Assembly: GCA_902763185.1 (NCBI GenBank)
Contig: CACWQT010000004.1
Coordinates: 1-54,534, forward strand
From: an uncultured Rhodospirillales bacterium
GTDB taxonomy: Bacteria > Pseudomonadota > Alphaproteobacteria > RF32 > CAG-239
Length of the DNA stretch: 54,534 bases
Reading direction: 5' to 3'
The notes below the pieces were generated by a model, which was given only the letters and a program-made list of their open reading frames with translations, was not told where the DNA came from and did no database searches. Both the position numbers and the translations under genes were made by a program. This document shows, one piece after another, positions 33,147 through 42,679 of the stretch (position 1 is the stretch's first letter; each line of letters begins with the position of its first letter).

Positions 33147-34604
33147 TTACCCCAACTTCTTCTTCAGCAACTCATTAACCACTTGCGGATTCGCTTTGCC
33201 TTGCGATTGCTTCATAACTTGACCGACAAACCAACCGAATAGACCGACTTTGCCACCACGATAAGCCGCCACATTGTCTGTGGCAGAGGCAAGCAAATCA
33301 TCAATCAGCTTTTCAATGGCACCGGTGTCGGTAACCTGCTTTAAGCCTTTTTCCTCCACAATCTTTTCCGGATTCTCGCCGGTTTCTGCCATGATGGCAA
33401 ACACATCCTTAGCGGTTTTGCCGTTAATCACGTTGCTGGTGATAAGCTCAACCAAAGCGCCCAAGTTTTCAGCCGATACCGGACTATCCTTAAGCTCCAA
33501 TTTCTTTTCATTGAGCATCGCAAAGAAATCGCCCATCAGCCAGTTAGCAACCTTTTTGGCGTCATGTCCCTTGGCCGCCTTTTCAAAGAAATCTGCAGTC
33601 TCTTTGTTTTCGCAGATGACCATAGCATCATAGGCGGTTAAACCCAAATCTTTCACAAACCGTGCTTTCTTCGCATCCGGTAATTCCACTAATTCGCTTT
33701 TGATTTTATTGATAAATTCATCACTTAAAACCAATGGCGGTAAATCCGGCTCGGGGAAATAACGATAGTCATGGGCAAATTCTTTTTTACGCATAACTTT
33801 GGTAGTTTGTGTGGCAGGGTCAAACTGACGCGTCTCCTGCGCAATATCGCCACCGTTTTCATAAACTTCAATATGACGCTTAGCCTCCGATTCGATTGCT
33901 TGCATCACAAACTTAACGCTGTTGACGTTTTTCATCTCGCAACGTGTGCGATATTCATCAGATCCGTATGGGCGCACAGAGACATTAACATCGCAACGCA
34001 TAGAGCCTTCGTCCATGTTGCCGTCGCAAGTCCCGAGATAGCGAAGAATAGAACGCAATTTTCTTAAAAATGCTCCGGCTTCATCCGGCGAGCGAAAGTC
34101 TGGTTTGGTTACAATTTCCATCAAGCCGACACCGGCGCGGTTAAGATCAATAAAACTCTTGGTCGGAGACATATCATGGATAGATTTGCCAGCATCCTGC
34201 TCAATATGCATACGCTCAATGCGGATAGTCTTTGTTGTGCCATCTGGTAAATCAATATCAACAGCACCTTCGCCGACAATCGGATATTGGAATTGCGTAA
34301 TTTGATAACCTTGTGGTAAATCCGCATAAAAATAGTTTTTACGCGAAAATTCCGAATATTTGTTAATGACAGCATTAAGCCCTAAACCGGTTTTAATTGC
34401 TTGGTGTACACACTCTTTGTTAAGCGTTGGCAACATCCCAGGCATACCGGCATCAACAAAAGATACATTTTCGTTTACATCATCGCCGAACTCGGTAGAA
34501 GCGCCGGAAAATATTTTTGATTGTGAGATGATTTGGCAATGGATTTCCAAACCGCAAATAACTTCCCATTTTTCTTTTTCTGTTGTGATAATATATTCTG
34601 CCAT
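33147..34604 (-). CDS. gatB: Glu-tRNA(Gln)/Asp-tRNA(Asn) amidotransferase subunit B
   Basis: GatB binds the mischarged tRNA and activates its side-chain carboxyl in the GatCAB complex. The N-terminal [25 protein letters not shown] and a cradle domain with MRCDVNVS are present, and the C-terminal YqeY-like tail ends with NPQVVNELL. The length is normal. It starts three bases after gatA. Cells with GatCAB and no GlnRS make Gln-tRNA this way. Confidence 0.97.
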   Translation of the reverse strand: MAEYIITTEKEKWEVICGLEIHCQIISQSKIFSGASTEFGDDVNENVSFVDAGMPGMLPTLNKECVHQAIKTGLGLNAVINKYSEFSRKNYFYADLPQGYQITQFQYPIVGEGAVDIDLPDGTTKTIRIERMHIEQDAGKSIHDMSPTKSFIDLNRAGVGLMEIVTKPDFRSPDEAGAFLRKLRSILRYLGTCDGNMDEGSMRCDVNVSVRPYGSDEYRTRCEMKNVNSVKFVMQAIESEAKRHIEVYENGGDIAQETRQFDPATQTTKVMRKKEFAHDYRYFPEPDLPPLVLSDEFINKIKSELVELPDAKKARFVKDLGLTAYDAMVICENKETADFFEKAAKGHDAKKVANWLMGDFFAMLNEKKLELKDSPVSAENLGALVELITSNVINGKTAKDVFAIMAETGENPEKIVEEKGLKQVTDTGAIEKLIDDLLASATDNVAAYRGGKVGLFGWFVGQVMKQSQGKANPQVVNELLKKKLG

Positions 34605-34607
34605 TTT

Positions 34608-36065
34608 TTACATCCTCACAAAATTTGCACTGCGCTCTAACTGATACGCCGTCTTAAAAATAGTGCCTTCATCAAAAGCTTTGCCGATAAGCTGCATACC
34701 AAACGGTAAACCTTTTTGAGACAACCCGATAGGTAAACTCATCGCCGGCAAACCTGCCAGATTGACTGAAACCGTAAACACATCATTAAGATACATATTA
34801 ATCGGGTTTTCTAACATTTTTTTATCACCAATAGCAAACGGCTCTATCGGGCTTGTCGGGGTTAAAATAATATCACACTTCTTAAACGCTTCATCAAAGT
34901 CATTTTTAATCAAGCGACGAACTTTTTGTGCTTTAAGGTAATAGGCATCATAATATCCGGCAGATAAAACGTATGTGCCGATAAGAATACGCCGCTTAAC
35001 TTCTTTACCGAAACCTTCGGTGCGGGAATTGATATAAAGTTCATCAAGTCCGTTACCTTCAACACGCTCACCGTAGCGCACACCATCATATCTGGCAAGG
35101 TTAGAAGATGCTTCTGCCGGTGCAATCACATAATATGTCGGAAGGGCATATTTTGTATGCGGTAAGGATATAGATACAATCTCAGCCCCTGAGGCTTTTA
35201 ACATCTCAGCTGCTTTATCCCAATATGCCGCCACTTCGGGGTTTAATCCGTCAACCCGATATTCTTGCGGAATACCGACCTTTAAGCCCTTAATATCCTG
35301 CCCGATAAATGAACTGAAATCAGGAACAACCTCTTTAGACGAGGTTGAATCATTCGCATCGTATCCGGCCATACTGTTTAAGAGGAGCGCACAGTCGGTA
35401 ACATCTTTGGCAATAGGCCCAGCTTGGTCAAGAGATGAAGCAAATGCCACGATTCCATAGCGTGAGCAACGACCGTATGTCGGCTTAATGCCTGTAACAC
35501 CGCAAAATGCCGCAGGTTCGCGAATAGAACCACCGGTATCTGTTCCGGTTGCCGCTGCACACATTTTTGCTGCCACAGCCGCCGCCGAACCGCCTGAAGA
35601 ACCACCGGCAACAAGCTTAACCTCTTTACTCCACGGATTGATAACCGGACCGAAATAACTCGTCTCGTTGCTGCCACCCATGGCAAATTCATCAAGGTTT
35701 AGTTTACCCAAAAAAATGGCTCCGTCATTAAGCAAATGCTGTGTAACGGTTGATTCATATTGCGGGATGAAATTATCTAAAATATGCGAACAAGCGGTGG
35801 TGCGAACGCCTTTGGTGCAAAATAAATCTTTTATACCCAAAGCTATTCCCTCAAGCGGACGATTGGTGCCGTTAAGATACTTTATTTCTGCCTCTTTAGC
35901 TTGTGCAAGAGCAAGCTCTGCGGTGGTTGTTACATAGGCATTATATTTGGCATTATTGTTTTCCATATTTTCAACATAAGCCTTAGTCAACTCCACTGGA
36001 GAAATTTCTTTATTTCTTAATTTTTTAAGCGATTCGCTAATAGTTAAATCTGTTAAATCACTCAT
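34608..36065 (-). CDS. gatA: Glu-tRNA(Gln)/Asp-tRNA(Asn) amidotransferase subunit A
   Basis: GatA is the amidase that frees ammonia from glutamine. The Ser-cisSer-Lys catalytic set is visible in [19 protein letters not shown] and [15 protein letters not shown] 36065, seven bases after GGAG, is chosen; a frame to 36122 would run into gatC. About 485 residues is usual. The ATG is next to the gatC stop. Confidence 0.97.
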   Translation of the reverse strand: MSDLTDLTISESLKKLRNKEISPVELTKAYVENMENNNAKYNAYVTTTAELALAQAKEAEIKYLNGTNRPLEGIALGIKDLFCTKGVRTTACSHILDNFIPQYESTVTQHLLNDGAIFLGKLNLDEFAMGGSNETSYFGPVINPWSKEVKLVAGGSSGGSAAAVAAKMCAAATGTDTGGSIREPAAFCGVTGIKPTYGRCSRYGIVAFASSLDQAGPIAKDVTDCALLLNSMAGYDANDSTSSKEVVPDFSSFIGQDIKGLKVGIPQEYRVDGLNPEVAAYWDKAAEMLKASGAEIVSISLPHTKYALPTYYVIAPAEASSNLARYDGVRYGERVEGNGLDELYINSRTEGFGKEVKRRILIGTYVLSAGYYDAYYLKAQKVRRLIKNDFDEAFKKCDIILTPTSPIEPFAIGDKKMLENPINMYLNDVFTVSVNLAGLPAMSLPIGLSQKGLPFGMQLIGKAFDEGTIFKTAYQLERSANFVRM

Positions 36066-36069
36066 CATC

Positions 36070-36357
36070 TTACTCCACAACCTTTGGTACCACAAAATAA
36101 CCGAATTCCTGAGCCGGTGCATTTTTTAGTATTTCTTGGCTGATATGTCCGGCGGTCACATTATCTTCGCGCAAAGTCAAAGACTCATTATTAACCGAAA
36201 CCAAAGGCTCAACATTATCGGTATTAACTTCGCCAAGTTCTTCTACCCAATTAAGGATTTTATTAAACTCTTCTTTTGTTTCTTCCAATTTATCCGGTTC
36301 AACTTTAAGTCTGGATAAAAAGGCGATTCTTCTTACGGTATCATTATCAACGGCCAT
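36070..36357 (-). CDS. gatC: Glu-tRNA(Gln)/Asp-tRNA(Asn) amidotransferase subunit C
   Basis: GatC is a small stabilising subunit wrapped round GatA. The N-terminal IAFLSRLKV and [15 protein letters not shown] segments and the C-terminal REDNV block are typical of the family. ATG 36357 has CAGGAGA upstream, which fixes the start inside a frame open to 36462. It is the first gene of gatCAB. At 95 residues it is complete. Confidence 0.95.
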   Translation of the reverse strand: MAVDNDTVRRIAFLSRLKVEPDKLEETKEEFNKILNWVEELGEVNTDNVEPLVSVNNESLTLREDNVTAGHISQEILKNAPAQEFGYFVVPKVVE

Positions 36358-36474
36358 TATTATTCTCCTGAAAATACTTTGCCTTTTTACCACTAATCGA
36401 TTTATTTGCAAGAAAATAATTTTTTTGCTTTTATTTAGCTGAAATTGGTATATGATACCCAAGAAAGGGAAAAA

Positions 36475-36951
36475 ATGTGTGTTGTAAAAGCTTATAAATT
36501 CTTAGAAGACATCTGGTTTAAGCAAAACGAAAAACTCCGTTTTTTACTGGTCGGCGGATTTAATACCGCCGTATCCTTTTTGATATATTACGGTTTTTTG
36601 TATGCAACAGACGGCAAAGAGCAACTTTCGCTGTTCTTAATGAATCTCATCAATATCAATATCTCTATTGCCACCATGCGCTATTATGTTTTTAGAAGCA
36701 CCGGCAGCTTTTGGAAGGAATACAGTAAGGCATTTTCATCATATATCGTGCTTTATTTTGTAAATACGGGACTACTTGCCTTTTTTGTCAGCGTTGTGCA
36801 TATAGCGGAAACTTTACCACCTGACAGTGTTTTAAACAGCGTTCCAAACCTAAATAAAGCAGTGGCACAGATATTCTGTGTATGCATTATCACAGTCATC
36901 ACCTTTTTTGTGCATAAATATTTTTCATTTAGAAAAGCGAATGTAAAGTAG
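36475..36951 (+). CDS. GtrA-like four-helix membrane protein
   Basis: GtrA-family proteins have four membrane segments and are thought to flip lipid-linked sugars. The FLLVGGFNTAVSFLIYY start, segments at about 28-46, 55-72, 85-110 and 130-150, and a final HKYFSFR block fit. ATG 36475 with AAGGGA upstream is chosen. The gene is divergent from gatC. It may supply substrates for the GT-C-like proteins at 23-26 kb, but they are far apart and that is inference. Confidence 0.85.
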   Translation: MCVVKAYKFLEDIWFKQNEKLRFLLVGGFNTAVSFLIYYGFLYATDGKEQLSLFLMNLININISIATMRYYVFRSTGSFWKEYSKAFSSYIVLYFVNTGLLAFFVSVVHIAETLPPDSVLNSVPNLNKAVAQIFCVCIITVITFFVHKYFSFRKANVK

Positions 36952-36954
36952 CGC

Positions 36955-37926
36955 TTATTGAAACAGAGGAATACCTTTTTCAATTCTGATTTTTTGGGTT
37001 TCAATAGATGTTGCCAAGTTTAACTTTCCGCTACGGATAATAGAACGCACAGTGCAACCGCTGTTTAAATCTGGGTTGGCAAACAAAGTTTCTATTACCG
37101 GATGGCAACGATCACCAAGCCCACTCAATTCTTGCTTAACAACGCATAAAATACCGCGAGATAAAATATCATAAGAAGCAGTTTCGCTCATATCGGAACT
37201 GGCATATTTTACCAAAGAACTTAATGCATCAGGTATGGAACTGGCGTGAATGGAAGCCAAAACCAAGTGCCCGGAAATAGAGGCACGCAAGCATTCTTTT
37301 GCCGCATCCGGCGTTCTGATTTCGCCAATGAAAATATAACGAGGCTTTGTTCTTAGGGCTGATTTTAATTCTATACCCCAGTCATCATGTTTAACCTCAA
37401 CCTGTTTGCACAAACCGATTGAACCGTTAAAAGCCTGATATTCTCCTTCTAGCGGCATTTCGGCAGGGTCTTCAATTGTATAAGCAAAACCTCCATAGAG
37501 ATTTAAATATTCCGTCAATAAAGAAGATATCGCTGTAGTTTTACCTTGTCCGGTAGGGCCTGCCCACAATATCAATCCACTGTGCGAAGATAGAGATAAT
37601 ATATGCTGCACAAAGCGGTGATTATATCCTAAATTATGGATACTTGGAACAGATAGCGGCATGCGACGTAAACTATACAATTCGCCACTGATACTCCGTA
37701 CATTTTCTATACGAAAAAAGGTACCTTTATAGTTCATTGAATAAGAGCGGTCACGGTGCGGAATGGCCAACAAATGCTTTAAGAATATTTCTTTATCGCT
37801 CGGATTGACCTTTCTTAAACTATCAGTATATCTTTCATCTGATATAAAAAAATCGTAATTCTGGTCAACATGTAAGTCAGACCAATTATATTCCAATATT
37901 TCTTTATCCTCGGAGTTTGTTGTCAT
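36955..37926 (-). CDS. PilT/DotB-like secretion or pilus ATPase
   Basis: Hexameric ATPases of this class power pilus retraction or type IVB secretion. Walker A GPTGQGKTT lies at about residues 123-131, an Asp box YTIEDPAEMP follows, Walker B is in YIFIGEIRTPDAA, and the His box is LASIHASS. The size, about 323, fits PilT/DotB rather than PilB, and there is no zinc ribbon. ATG 37926 is within TAGCATG just after the atpF stop, so it is the last gene of the ATP synthase operon. A pilus cluster lies at 49.5-54.5 kb. Confidence 0.85.
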   Translation of the reverse strand: MTTNSEDKEILEYNWSDLHVDQNYDFFISDERYTDSLRKVNPSDKEIFLKHLLAIPHRDRSYSMNYKGTFFRIENVRSISGELYSLRRMPLSVPSIHNLGYNHRFVQHILSLSSHSGLILWAGPTGQGKTTAISSLLTEYLNLYGGFAYTIEDPAEMPLEGEYQAFNGSIGLCKQVEVKHDDWGIELKSALRTKPRYIFIGEIRTPDAAKECLRASISGHLVLASIHASSIPDALSSLVKYASSDMSETASYDILSRGILCVVKQELSGLGDRCHPVIETLFANPDLNSGCTVRSIIRSGKLNLATSIETQKIRIEKGIPLFQ

Positions 37927-37927
37927 G

Positions 37928-38485
37928 CTAACCACCTATTTTCATCTCTTTAATATTTTTTATGGAGTTATCTATTAATGTACTATATTCTTTTTTAGTT
38001 AATTTTGCGCTAATAATCTGATGTAATAGTCTTATTGTTTTTTGACAAACTAGTGTTTTAACTTCTTGTTCTATCTGTGCAGATGTTTGCTCAATTTCAG
38101 CATCTAAATCAGCCTTCTTACGCTGTATTGCATAATTAAGCTCGCTTATTTTTTTATTTTTTGTTTCTTCAATGAGATATTTTTTATTTGCAACAATATC
38201 TTCTATTTCTCTATCGATGTTACTTAGTTTTCTTTCGGTATCGGCATAAAGGTTTTGTGCTTCCAATTTGATATTTTCAGCATCACTTAACTCTTTTTTT
38301 ATACGTTCAATACGTTTTAACAGTAACTCTTTTGCTTTTTTAGCCAGTGGCGAATATAAAATTCCGACAACAATAACAAATGTAACAGATACCCAAAACT
38401 CTGCGCTCAGATAAAAAACTTCTTCAACTTCCGGCATATTAGCAACACTTTCAACTAAATCGTCCATTGTAGGGGAAACTGTCAT
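37928..38485 (-). CDS. atpF: F0F1 ATP synthase subunit b
   Basis: Subunit b forms half of the peripheral stalk with b'. A membrane segment lies at about residues 28-48, and then a long charged helix (ERIKKELSDAENIKLEAQ) runs almost to the end. The order b', b after c fits alphaproteobacteria. The start overlaps b' by four bases. The last bases abut the PilT-like gene. Confidence 0.88.
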   Translation of the reverse strand: MTVSPTMDDLVESVANMPEVEEVFYLSAEFWVSVTFVIVVGILYSPLAKKAKELLLKRIERIKKELSDAENIKLEAQNLYADTERKLSNIDREIEDIVANKKYLIEETKNKKISELNYAIQRKKADLDAEIEQTSAQIEQEVKTLVCQKTIRLLHQIISAKLTKKEYSTLIDNSIKNIKEMKIGG

Positions 38486-38967
38486 AAACTTTCTCCTCTT
38501 TTTACCAATTCATCAATATCTTTACGAGTGATTACTGGCAAATCTAGTTGTTGCACAGCAATATACGCGGTTTTGGCTGATAATTCATCTATCTTTTTTA
38601 AGATATTTTTTCTTTCGGCTGCTAACCTTTCTTCATGCTCAGCCATTTTAGCTGATAATTCTTTTTTAAGCTCGGTTTCTTTTTGAGTGATAAGCTCTTT
38701 CAAATCAGCTTCATTTTTAGCAATTTGAGCATTAGCTTCGGCTCTTGCCGCAGATAATGTATTTTCATATTGCGCCAAAGATTCTTGGGCTTTTTTATTT
38801 ATTTCTTCCGCTTTTAAAATAAAGTCGTTATATTTGCGCTTACGTGCTTCAACCATTTCAGCTATTTTGGGTATAAGAAACTTATCCATTAACAGCCAAT
38901 AACAGAAAAAAATAACCAGCACCCAAAATATTTGAGGCATATATGTTGATACATCAAACTGCGGCAT
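38482..38967 (-). CDS. atpF': F0F1 ATP synthase subunit b'
   Basis: This is the second stalk subunit, typical of alphaproteobacteria and chloroplasts. A membrane segment at about residues 10-30 is followed by an Ala/Glu/Lys-rich helix. ATG 38967 (MPQFDV) is chosen; a longer frame runs back to 39000 into the subunit c gene. AGAAAG lies upstream. It overlaps atpF by four bases. Confidence 0.88.
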   Translation of the reverse strand: MPQFDVSTYMPQIFWVLVIFFCYWLLMDKFLIPKIAEMVEARKRKYNDFILKAEEINKKAQESLAQYENTLSAARAEANAQIAKNEADLKELITQKETELKKELSAKMAEHEERLAAERKNILKKIDELSAKTAYIAVQQLDLPVITRKDIDELVKRGESL

Positions 38968-38978
38968 TTTATTTCTTT

Positions 38979-39212
38979 CTACATAAATAAGATAGCGCAA
39001 GCAACACCAAGACTAAACAAGCCAATAGCCTCAATGGTGGCAAAACCAATCATTGAATAGCCACTGAGCTCTTTGTTGGCTTGCGGATTGCGTCCGACAT
39101 TTTCCAGCAGAGTAGACCAAAACTTTGCAATACCCAATGCAACTGCGGCCATCGGTAATGTGCAGATAGCAGCACTCAAATATTTCATTGTTTCAGGTGA
39201 TAGACTTTCCAT
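38979..39212 (-). CDS. atpE: F0F1 ATP synthase subunit c
   Basis: Subunit c forms the rotor ring. Two membrane helices flank a polar loop RNPQANKE; the ion-binding Glu is residue 61 in ATIEAIGLF. The residue after Glu is Ala and no Ser/Thr pair marks a sodium site, which supports proton coupling. At 77 residues it is full length. Confidence 0.95.
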   Translation of the reverse strand: MESLSPETMKYLSAAICTLPMAAVALGIAKFWSTLLENVGRNPQANKELSGYSMIGFATIEAIGLFSLGVACAILFM

Positions 39213-39235
39213 TTGTTTTTCCTTTCAAAGTAAAA

Positions 39236-39958
39236 TTAATGCCCGTTTAAGGCCTGCCCTAAATATATGCACGACAAGATTGTATATATATACGCTTGCA
39301 AACATGCAATAAATAACTCAAATACAATAATAAAGCCATCAAAAATCATTGGGATTATTCCAAATACTCCCATCATGACGATAAATCCGGCAAACAACTT
39401 TAAGATGATGTGTCCGATCATCATATTCATAACCAAACGAACTGTTAGGCTAAAAGGCTCGGTTGCTAAAGAAATAAGTTCCATCGGAACCATGAGCGGC
39501 GCAAGCCATAACGGAACGCCGTGCGGTAAAAAGGTTCTGAAATATCCCCATTTTCTTTTTTTAATTCCCATAGTCACATTAAACAAAAGTCCCATAACGG
39601 ATAAAGCCCCGACAGCGGCAAAATGTGAGGTAAATGTAAAACAATATGGCATCATACCCAATACATTTCCCATTATCACAAAGAGAAACAAAGTGAAGAT
39701 AAATGAAAAATAACGCAATCCTTCTTTACCGATATTGCTTTCTATCATGTTATAGATAAACTCATAAATGCTTTCGGGAATACATTGTGCCTTGGTTGGA
39801 ATAATGGCTTTCTTTTTAAGACACAGGCTAAATGCTAATACAATAAATACGGCAGCAATAACCATAAATAGAGAGGAATTTGTAAAACTGACATTATAGC
39901 CGTTTAGTTCTAAAGGCTTTACTGTTTTAATTGCAAATTGCTCCATTAGGTCAGACAC
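39236..39958 (-). CDS. atpB: F0F1 ATP synthase subunit a
   Basis: Subunit a carries the half-channels for protons. The essential Arg is about residue 174 in SLTVRLVMNM. Five to six membrane segments are visible. I choose a GTG at 39958, seven bases after AGGA and just after the atpI stop; it gives the family-like DLMEQFAIKTVKP start. ATG 39946 is the alternative, and an upstream ATG at 40006 would overlap atpI. Confidence 0.92.
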   Translation of the reverse strand: MSDLMEQFAIKTVKPLELNGYNVSFTNSSLFMVIAAVFIVLAFSLCLKKKAIIPTKAQCIPESIYEFIYNMIESNIGKEGLRYFSFIFTLFLFVIMGNVLGMMPYCFTFTSHFAAVGALSVMGLLFNVTMGIKKRKWGYFRTFLPHGVPLWLAPLMVPMELISLATEPFSLTVRLVMNMMIGHIILKLFAGFIVMMGVFGIIPMIFDGFIIVFELFIACLQAYIYTILSCIYLGQALNGH

Positions 39959-39959
39959 G

Positions 39960-40256
39960 TCAGTTTTCCTCTTTATGCTCTTGATTTCGATTGATATAGC
40001 GGACAACGTTTAATATTCCCGCTGCGCCACCAAATATGGTGAATATTAACAGGAAAATAAATCTAAAGTCAAACATTTCATCCAAAATATACCCGATAGA
40101 TGAACCGACAATAACACCGGATATTAGATCAATGCAAATTCGCACAGCCTGCGCCCCAAGCGAAACAGTTTTTACTGCTTTTTCAGGCGAAGATGGCTGT
40201 TTCATTGCCTCTATTTTTTGCGCCAGTTCTTTTATTTTCTCAGATGTTTCTGTCAT
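39960..40256 (-). CDS. atpI: ATP synthase protein I
   Basis: AtpI helps assembly of the c ring and may carry magnesium. The 98-residue protein has a charged N-terminus (EKIKELAQKIEAM) and two membrane segments at about 38-55 and 66-85. Its position before atpB is the standard alphaproteobacterial order. Confidence 0.85.
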   Translation of the reverse strand: MTETSEKIKELAQKIEAMKQPSSPEKAVKTVSLGAQAVRICIDLISGVIVGSSIGYILDEMFDFRFIFLLIFTIFGGAAGILNVVRYINRNQEHKEEN

Positions 40257-40262
40257 TTCAAA

Positions 40263-40943
40263 TTATTGAGGTAATTGAGTATCCAAATATTGCTTTAATT
40301 CATCATAACCGTTGAATTCTACAACATTCTCGCCACTTTGTGTTTTTACGACAATTGTTGGGGTTGCCGTAATATGAAAAGCTTTGAAAGCGTTTTCGCG
40401 TATGCGCAAAAGATCACTTGTAATTTTTTTATCTTGCTTGCATTGTTCTATATCTGCATCTGTCATCCCAAACTTCTTGGCATGATTTTCAAGAATGGCT
40501 TCGTTTCTGGAAAATTGCCAATCTCTGCTATCATACAAGTCAGCAATAAAGTCATAAAACTTATCTTTAGGCAAACAATAAGATAATTTTGCTGCGCGCA
40601 TGGTGGTTTCATCTGCTGGAAAATGAATGTAAACAAAACGTAGAAGACCTTTTGAGATAAAGTCACGCTCAAGCTTAGGTAGAGTAAATTTATGAAAATC
40701 TCTGCAATGAGAGCAGGTTACAGCCGAGATTGTATACATGGTTAAAGGTGAGTTCGGATTGCCTAATCCGCGTATTTCGTCTTCGCTTATTTGAAATTCG
40801 CTGTTTTCCCAAGCCTCTGCATTATTTGATAGAATAAAATGATTTCCATCATAAACAAATCCTTTAGTAGTGAGATAACCGTAAGCGCACATGATATAAA
40901 CCAAGACAGCGGCAATACATTTACTTATTTTTCGTATCAACAC
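40263..40943 (-). CDS. DsbA-family thiol oxidoreductase
   Basis: This is a membrane-anchored or exported thioredoxin-fold protein; a hydrophobic segment lies at about residues 9-26. The active site is CSHC (Cys 77, Cys 80) and the cis-Pro lies in TATPTIV. Helical insertion between them fits DsbA. It probably oxidises or isomerises envelope cysteines, for example in pilins. The start is GTG 40943, seven bases after AGGAG. It follows dciA, a conserved pair. Confidence 0.88.
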   Translation of the reverse strand: MLIRKISKCIAAVLVYIMCAYGYLTTKGFVYDGNHFILSNNAEAWENSEFQISEDEIRGLGNPNSPLTMYTISAVTCSHCRDFHKFTLPKLERDFISKGLLRFVYIHFPADETTMRAAKLSYCLPKDKFYDFIADLYDSRDWQFSRNEAILENHAKKFGMTDADIEQCKQDKKITSDLLRIRENAFKAFHITATPTIVVKTQSGENVVEFNGYDELKQYLDTQLPQ

Positions 40944-40947
40944 AATT

Positions 40948-41466
40948 TTACTCCTTTTTATTCGTCATAATACTTTTACCAAGGTTTGTTAAAATTTCTC
41001 TTAATTTTTCATCTTTTATTTCCTGTAATACTTCTTGTAAATATTTTTCTTCATCAGGTGTAAGTTCTTTTTTTTGATCTCGAGACACGTCAGATACAAT
41101 CTTTTTAGGTAACATATTCATGTTTTGGCTAATATTCAATTTATGCACGGCGTTGTAGCCAAAGTAAGCATTTACTTTGTTCAAAATATAATTTTCTTTA
41201 TGCTGCAGTTCTAAGGCAAATCCGCCCACCGGAACATCTATATATAAAGTGCGTTTATTGTCTTTAGGGTCAAATTTTGTTTGTTTCGGAGTGCTGAAAT
41301 TGTAAATATCTTTTCCGATAATATCTTCCCAATGTAAAGTTATTTCAACTCCTATTAAATCATCAGAAGAAACAGCCCCTTCTACCAAAGGGATAAAAAT
41401 ACTGCCTAAACTTTCCAAATCACGATTGTGTCGCTCCGAAGATATATCTATTTTATATTTTTTCAT
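40948..41466 (-). CDS. DUF721/DciA-like protein
   Basis: DciA-type proteins load the replicative helicase in bacteria that lack DnaC/DnaI. The GVEITLHWEDIIGKDIYNFSTP block, VDVPVGGFALELQHKENYILNKVN and a Tyr-Asn-Gly turn fit DUF721, with a helical tail after residue 125. The start overlaps the xerD stop by four bases (ATGA). The gene next to it, DsbA-like, is a common neighbour in alphaproteobacteria. Confidence 0.75.
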   Translation of the reverse strand: MKKYKIDISSERHNRDLESLGSIFIPLVEGAVSSDDLIGVEITLHWEDIIGKDIYNFSTPKQTKFDPKDNKRTLYIDVPVGGFALELQHKENYILNKVNAYFGYNAVHKLNISQNMNMLPKKIVSDVSRDQKKELTPDEEKYLQEVLQEIKDEKLREILTNLGKSIMTNKKE

Positions 41467-42365
41467 GATTTTTTTTCTTGCATTAAAGGGTGATATTTTT
41501 TTACGACTTCTGTCAGATGTTCTGTGGTGACATGTGTGTAAATTTCGGTTGTGCTTATATTTTCGTGCCCGAGCATTTTTTGGATAGAACGCAAGTCTGC
41601 CTTTTTGTTTATCAGGTGCGTTGCAAAGGAATGCCTTAAAATATGCGGGTGGATTCGCGAGGGATTGATTCCGGCATTGATGGCTAAATTTTTCAGATTC
41701 TTAAATAATCCGTCGCGCGTGATGTGCCCGTCTGCAGCTCTGAGTGACGGAAAAAGCCATTTACTTTTTTTCTTACCCAAGAACTGTTGTCTGTATTCCA
41801 TATACTCTAAAATATCTTTAATCGTTTTTTGCGTTACCGGCACAACTCTTTCTTTGCTGCCCTTGCCAAAAATAAGAACGGTATGTTGGTCATAATTAAC
41901 AGCATTTAGGGGTAGTGCAACAACTTCTGAAACACGCATACCGGATGAATACATAAGCTGTAACATAATTTTCAGTCGCAAAGTTAAGAAGTCTTTTTTT
42001 TCTTCCAGCGAGCTGCAAAGTTTGTTTATTTCATCCATTGTTAAAAAATCCGGCAGGGTTTTGCCGATTTTAGGTGTGTGCAGCCGAATTGTCGGATTAT
42101 CAGTTATAATTTTTTCACTTTGTAAGAATTTATAAAATTCGCGAATGCAAGACATTTTTCTTGCAATAGTTCTTGGACTGACATTTGTTGCTTTAATACA
42201 ATTCAGGTAATTTTCAATATCATTGGTTGTAGCACTTTGTATATCTACCGGAGCAATCGCATTTTTAAACTGAACCATATCCAAATTGTATGACTTAGCT
42301 GTATTAACAGATACGCCGCGCTCTACAACCTTAACATTGATAAATTCTTGTATTAAATCTCTCAT
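41463..42365 (-). CDS. xerD: Tyrosine recombinase XerD/XerC
   Basis: Xer recombinases resolve chromosome dimers at dif. Catalytic residues are all visible: Arg 144 (SSGMRVSE), Lys 169 (GKGSKERVV), His 241 and Arg 244 (HILRHSFAT), His 267 (LGHENI) and Tyr 276 (EIYTHV). An N-terminal core-binding domain precedes them. At 300 residues it is a Xer, not a phage integrase. It faces aroK, which supports XerD. It leads a dense operon through dciA to the ATP synthase genes. Confidence 0.92.
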   Translation of the reverse strand: MRDLIQEFINVKVVERGVSVNTAKSYNLDMVQFKNAIAPVDIQSATTNDIENYLNCIKATNVSPRTIARKMSCIREFYKFLQSEKIITDNPTIRLHTPKIGKTLPDFLTMDEINKLCSSLEEKKDFLTLRLKIMLQLMYSSGMRVSEVVALPLNAVNYDQHTVLIFGKGSKERVVPVTQKTIKDILEYMEYRQQFLGKKKSKWLFPSLRAADGHITRDGLFKNLKNLAINAGINPSRIHPHILRHSFATHLINKKADLRSIQKMLGHENISTTEIYTHVTTEHLTEVVKKYHPLMQEKKS

Positions 42366-42499
42366 TTACTCAACTTTATGTCTACATCACTTTGAATATG
42401 TTCTTGCACAGGTGTAATATCTTTGCATGCCGTATAAGCAATACCGGCAACGAGTATAATCAAAAAAACATAAAGCATACTTCTATTTTTTGTTTTCAT
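42362..42499 (-). CDS. 45-residue membrane microprotein or small lipoprotein
   Basis: This small frame starts with an ATG behind GGGGGGAAC. It encodes a basic N-terminus (MKTKNRS), a hydrophobic stretch (LYVFLIILVAGIAYTAC) and a polar tail of about 19 residues. TAC is a weak lipobox, so Cys 25 may be lipid-modified; a single membrane helix is the alternative. Its stop TGA overlaps the xerD ATG in ATGA, so translation is coupled. No family is recognised. Confidence 0.6.
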   Translation of the reverse strand: MKTKNRSMLYVFLIILVAGIAYTACKDITPVQEHIQSDVDIKLSK

Positions 42500-42679
42500 G
42501 GTTCCCCCCAGTTGTTAAATTGTTCGCAATAATATTAACAGTTATTCCAAAGCAATCAAGCTAAAAGTCAAAATTATCGTCGCTATATTTATCATTTGTC
42601 ATAAATAATCTATATCTTCTTGATTTTTACAAAGAACACGGTATCTTGTAATTAAACATATTAACAAAGTAGTAAAAAG

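Noticed and set aside
41463..42365. Phage-type integrase linked to a mobile element
   Set aside because: Length, motif spacing and the aroK/dciA context fit the housekeeping Xer recombinase; no element ends are seen.
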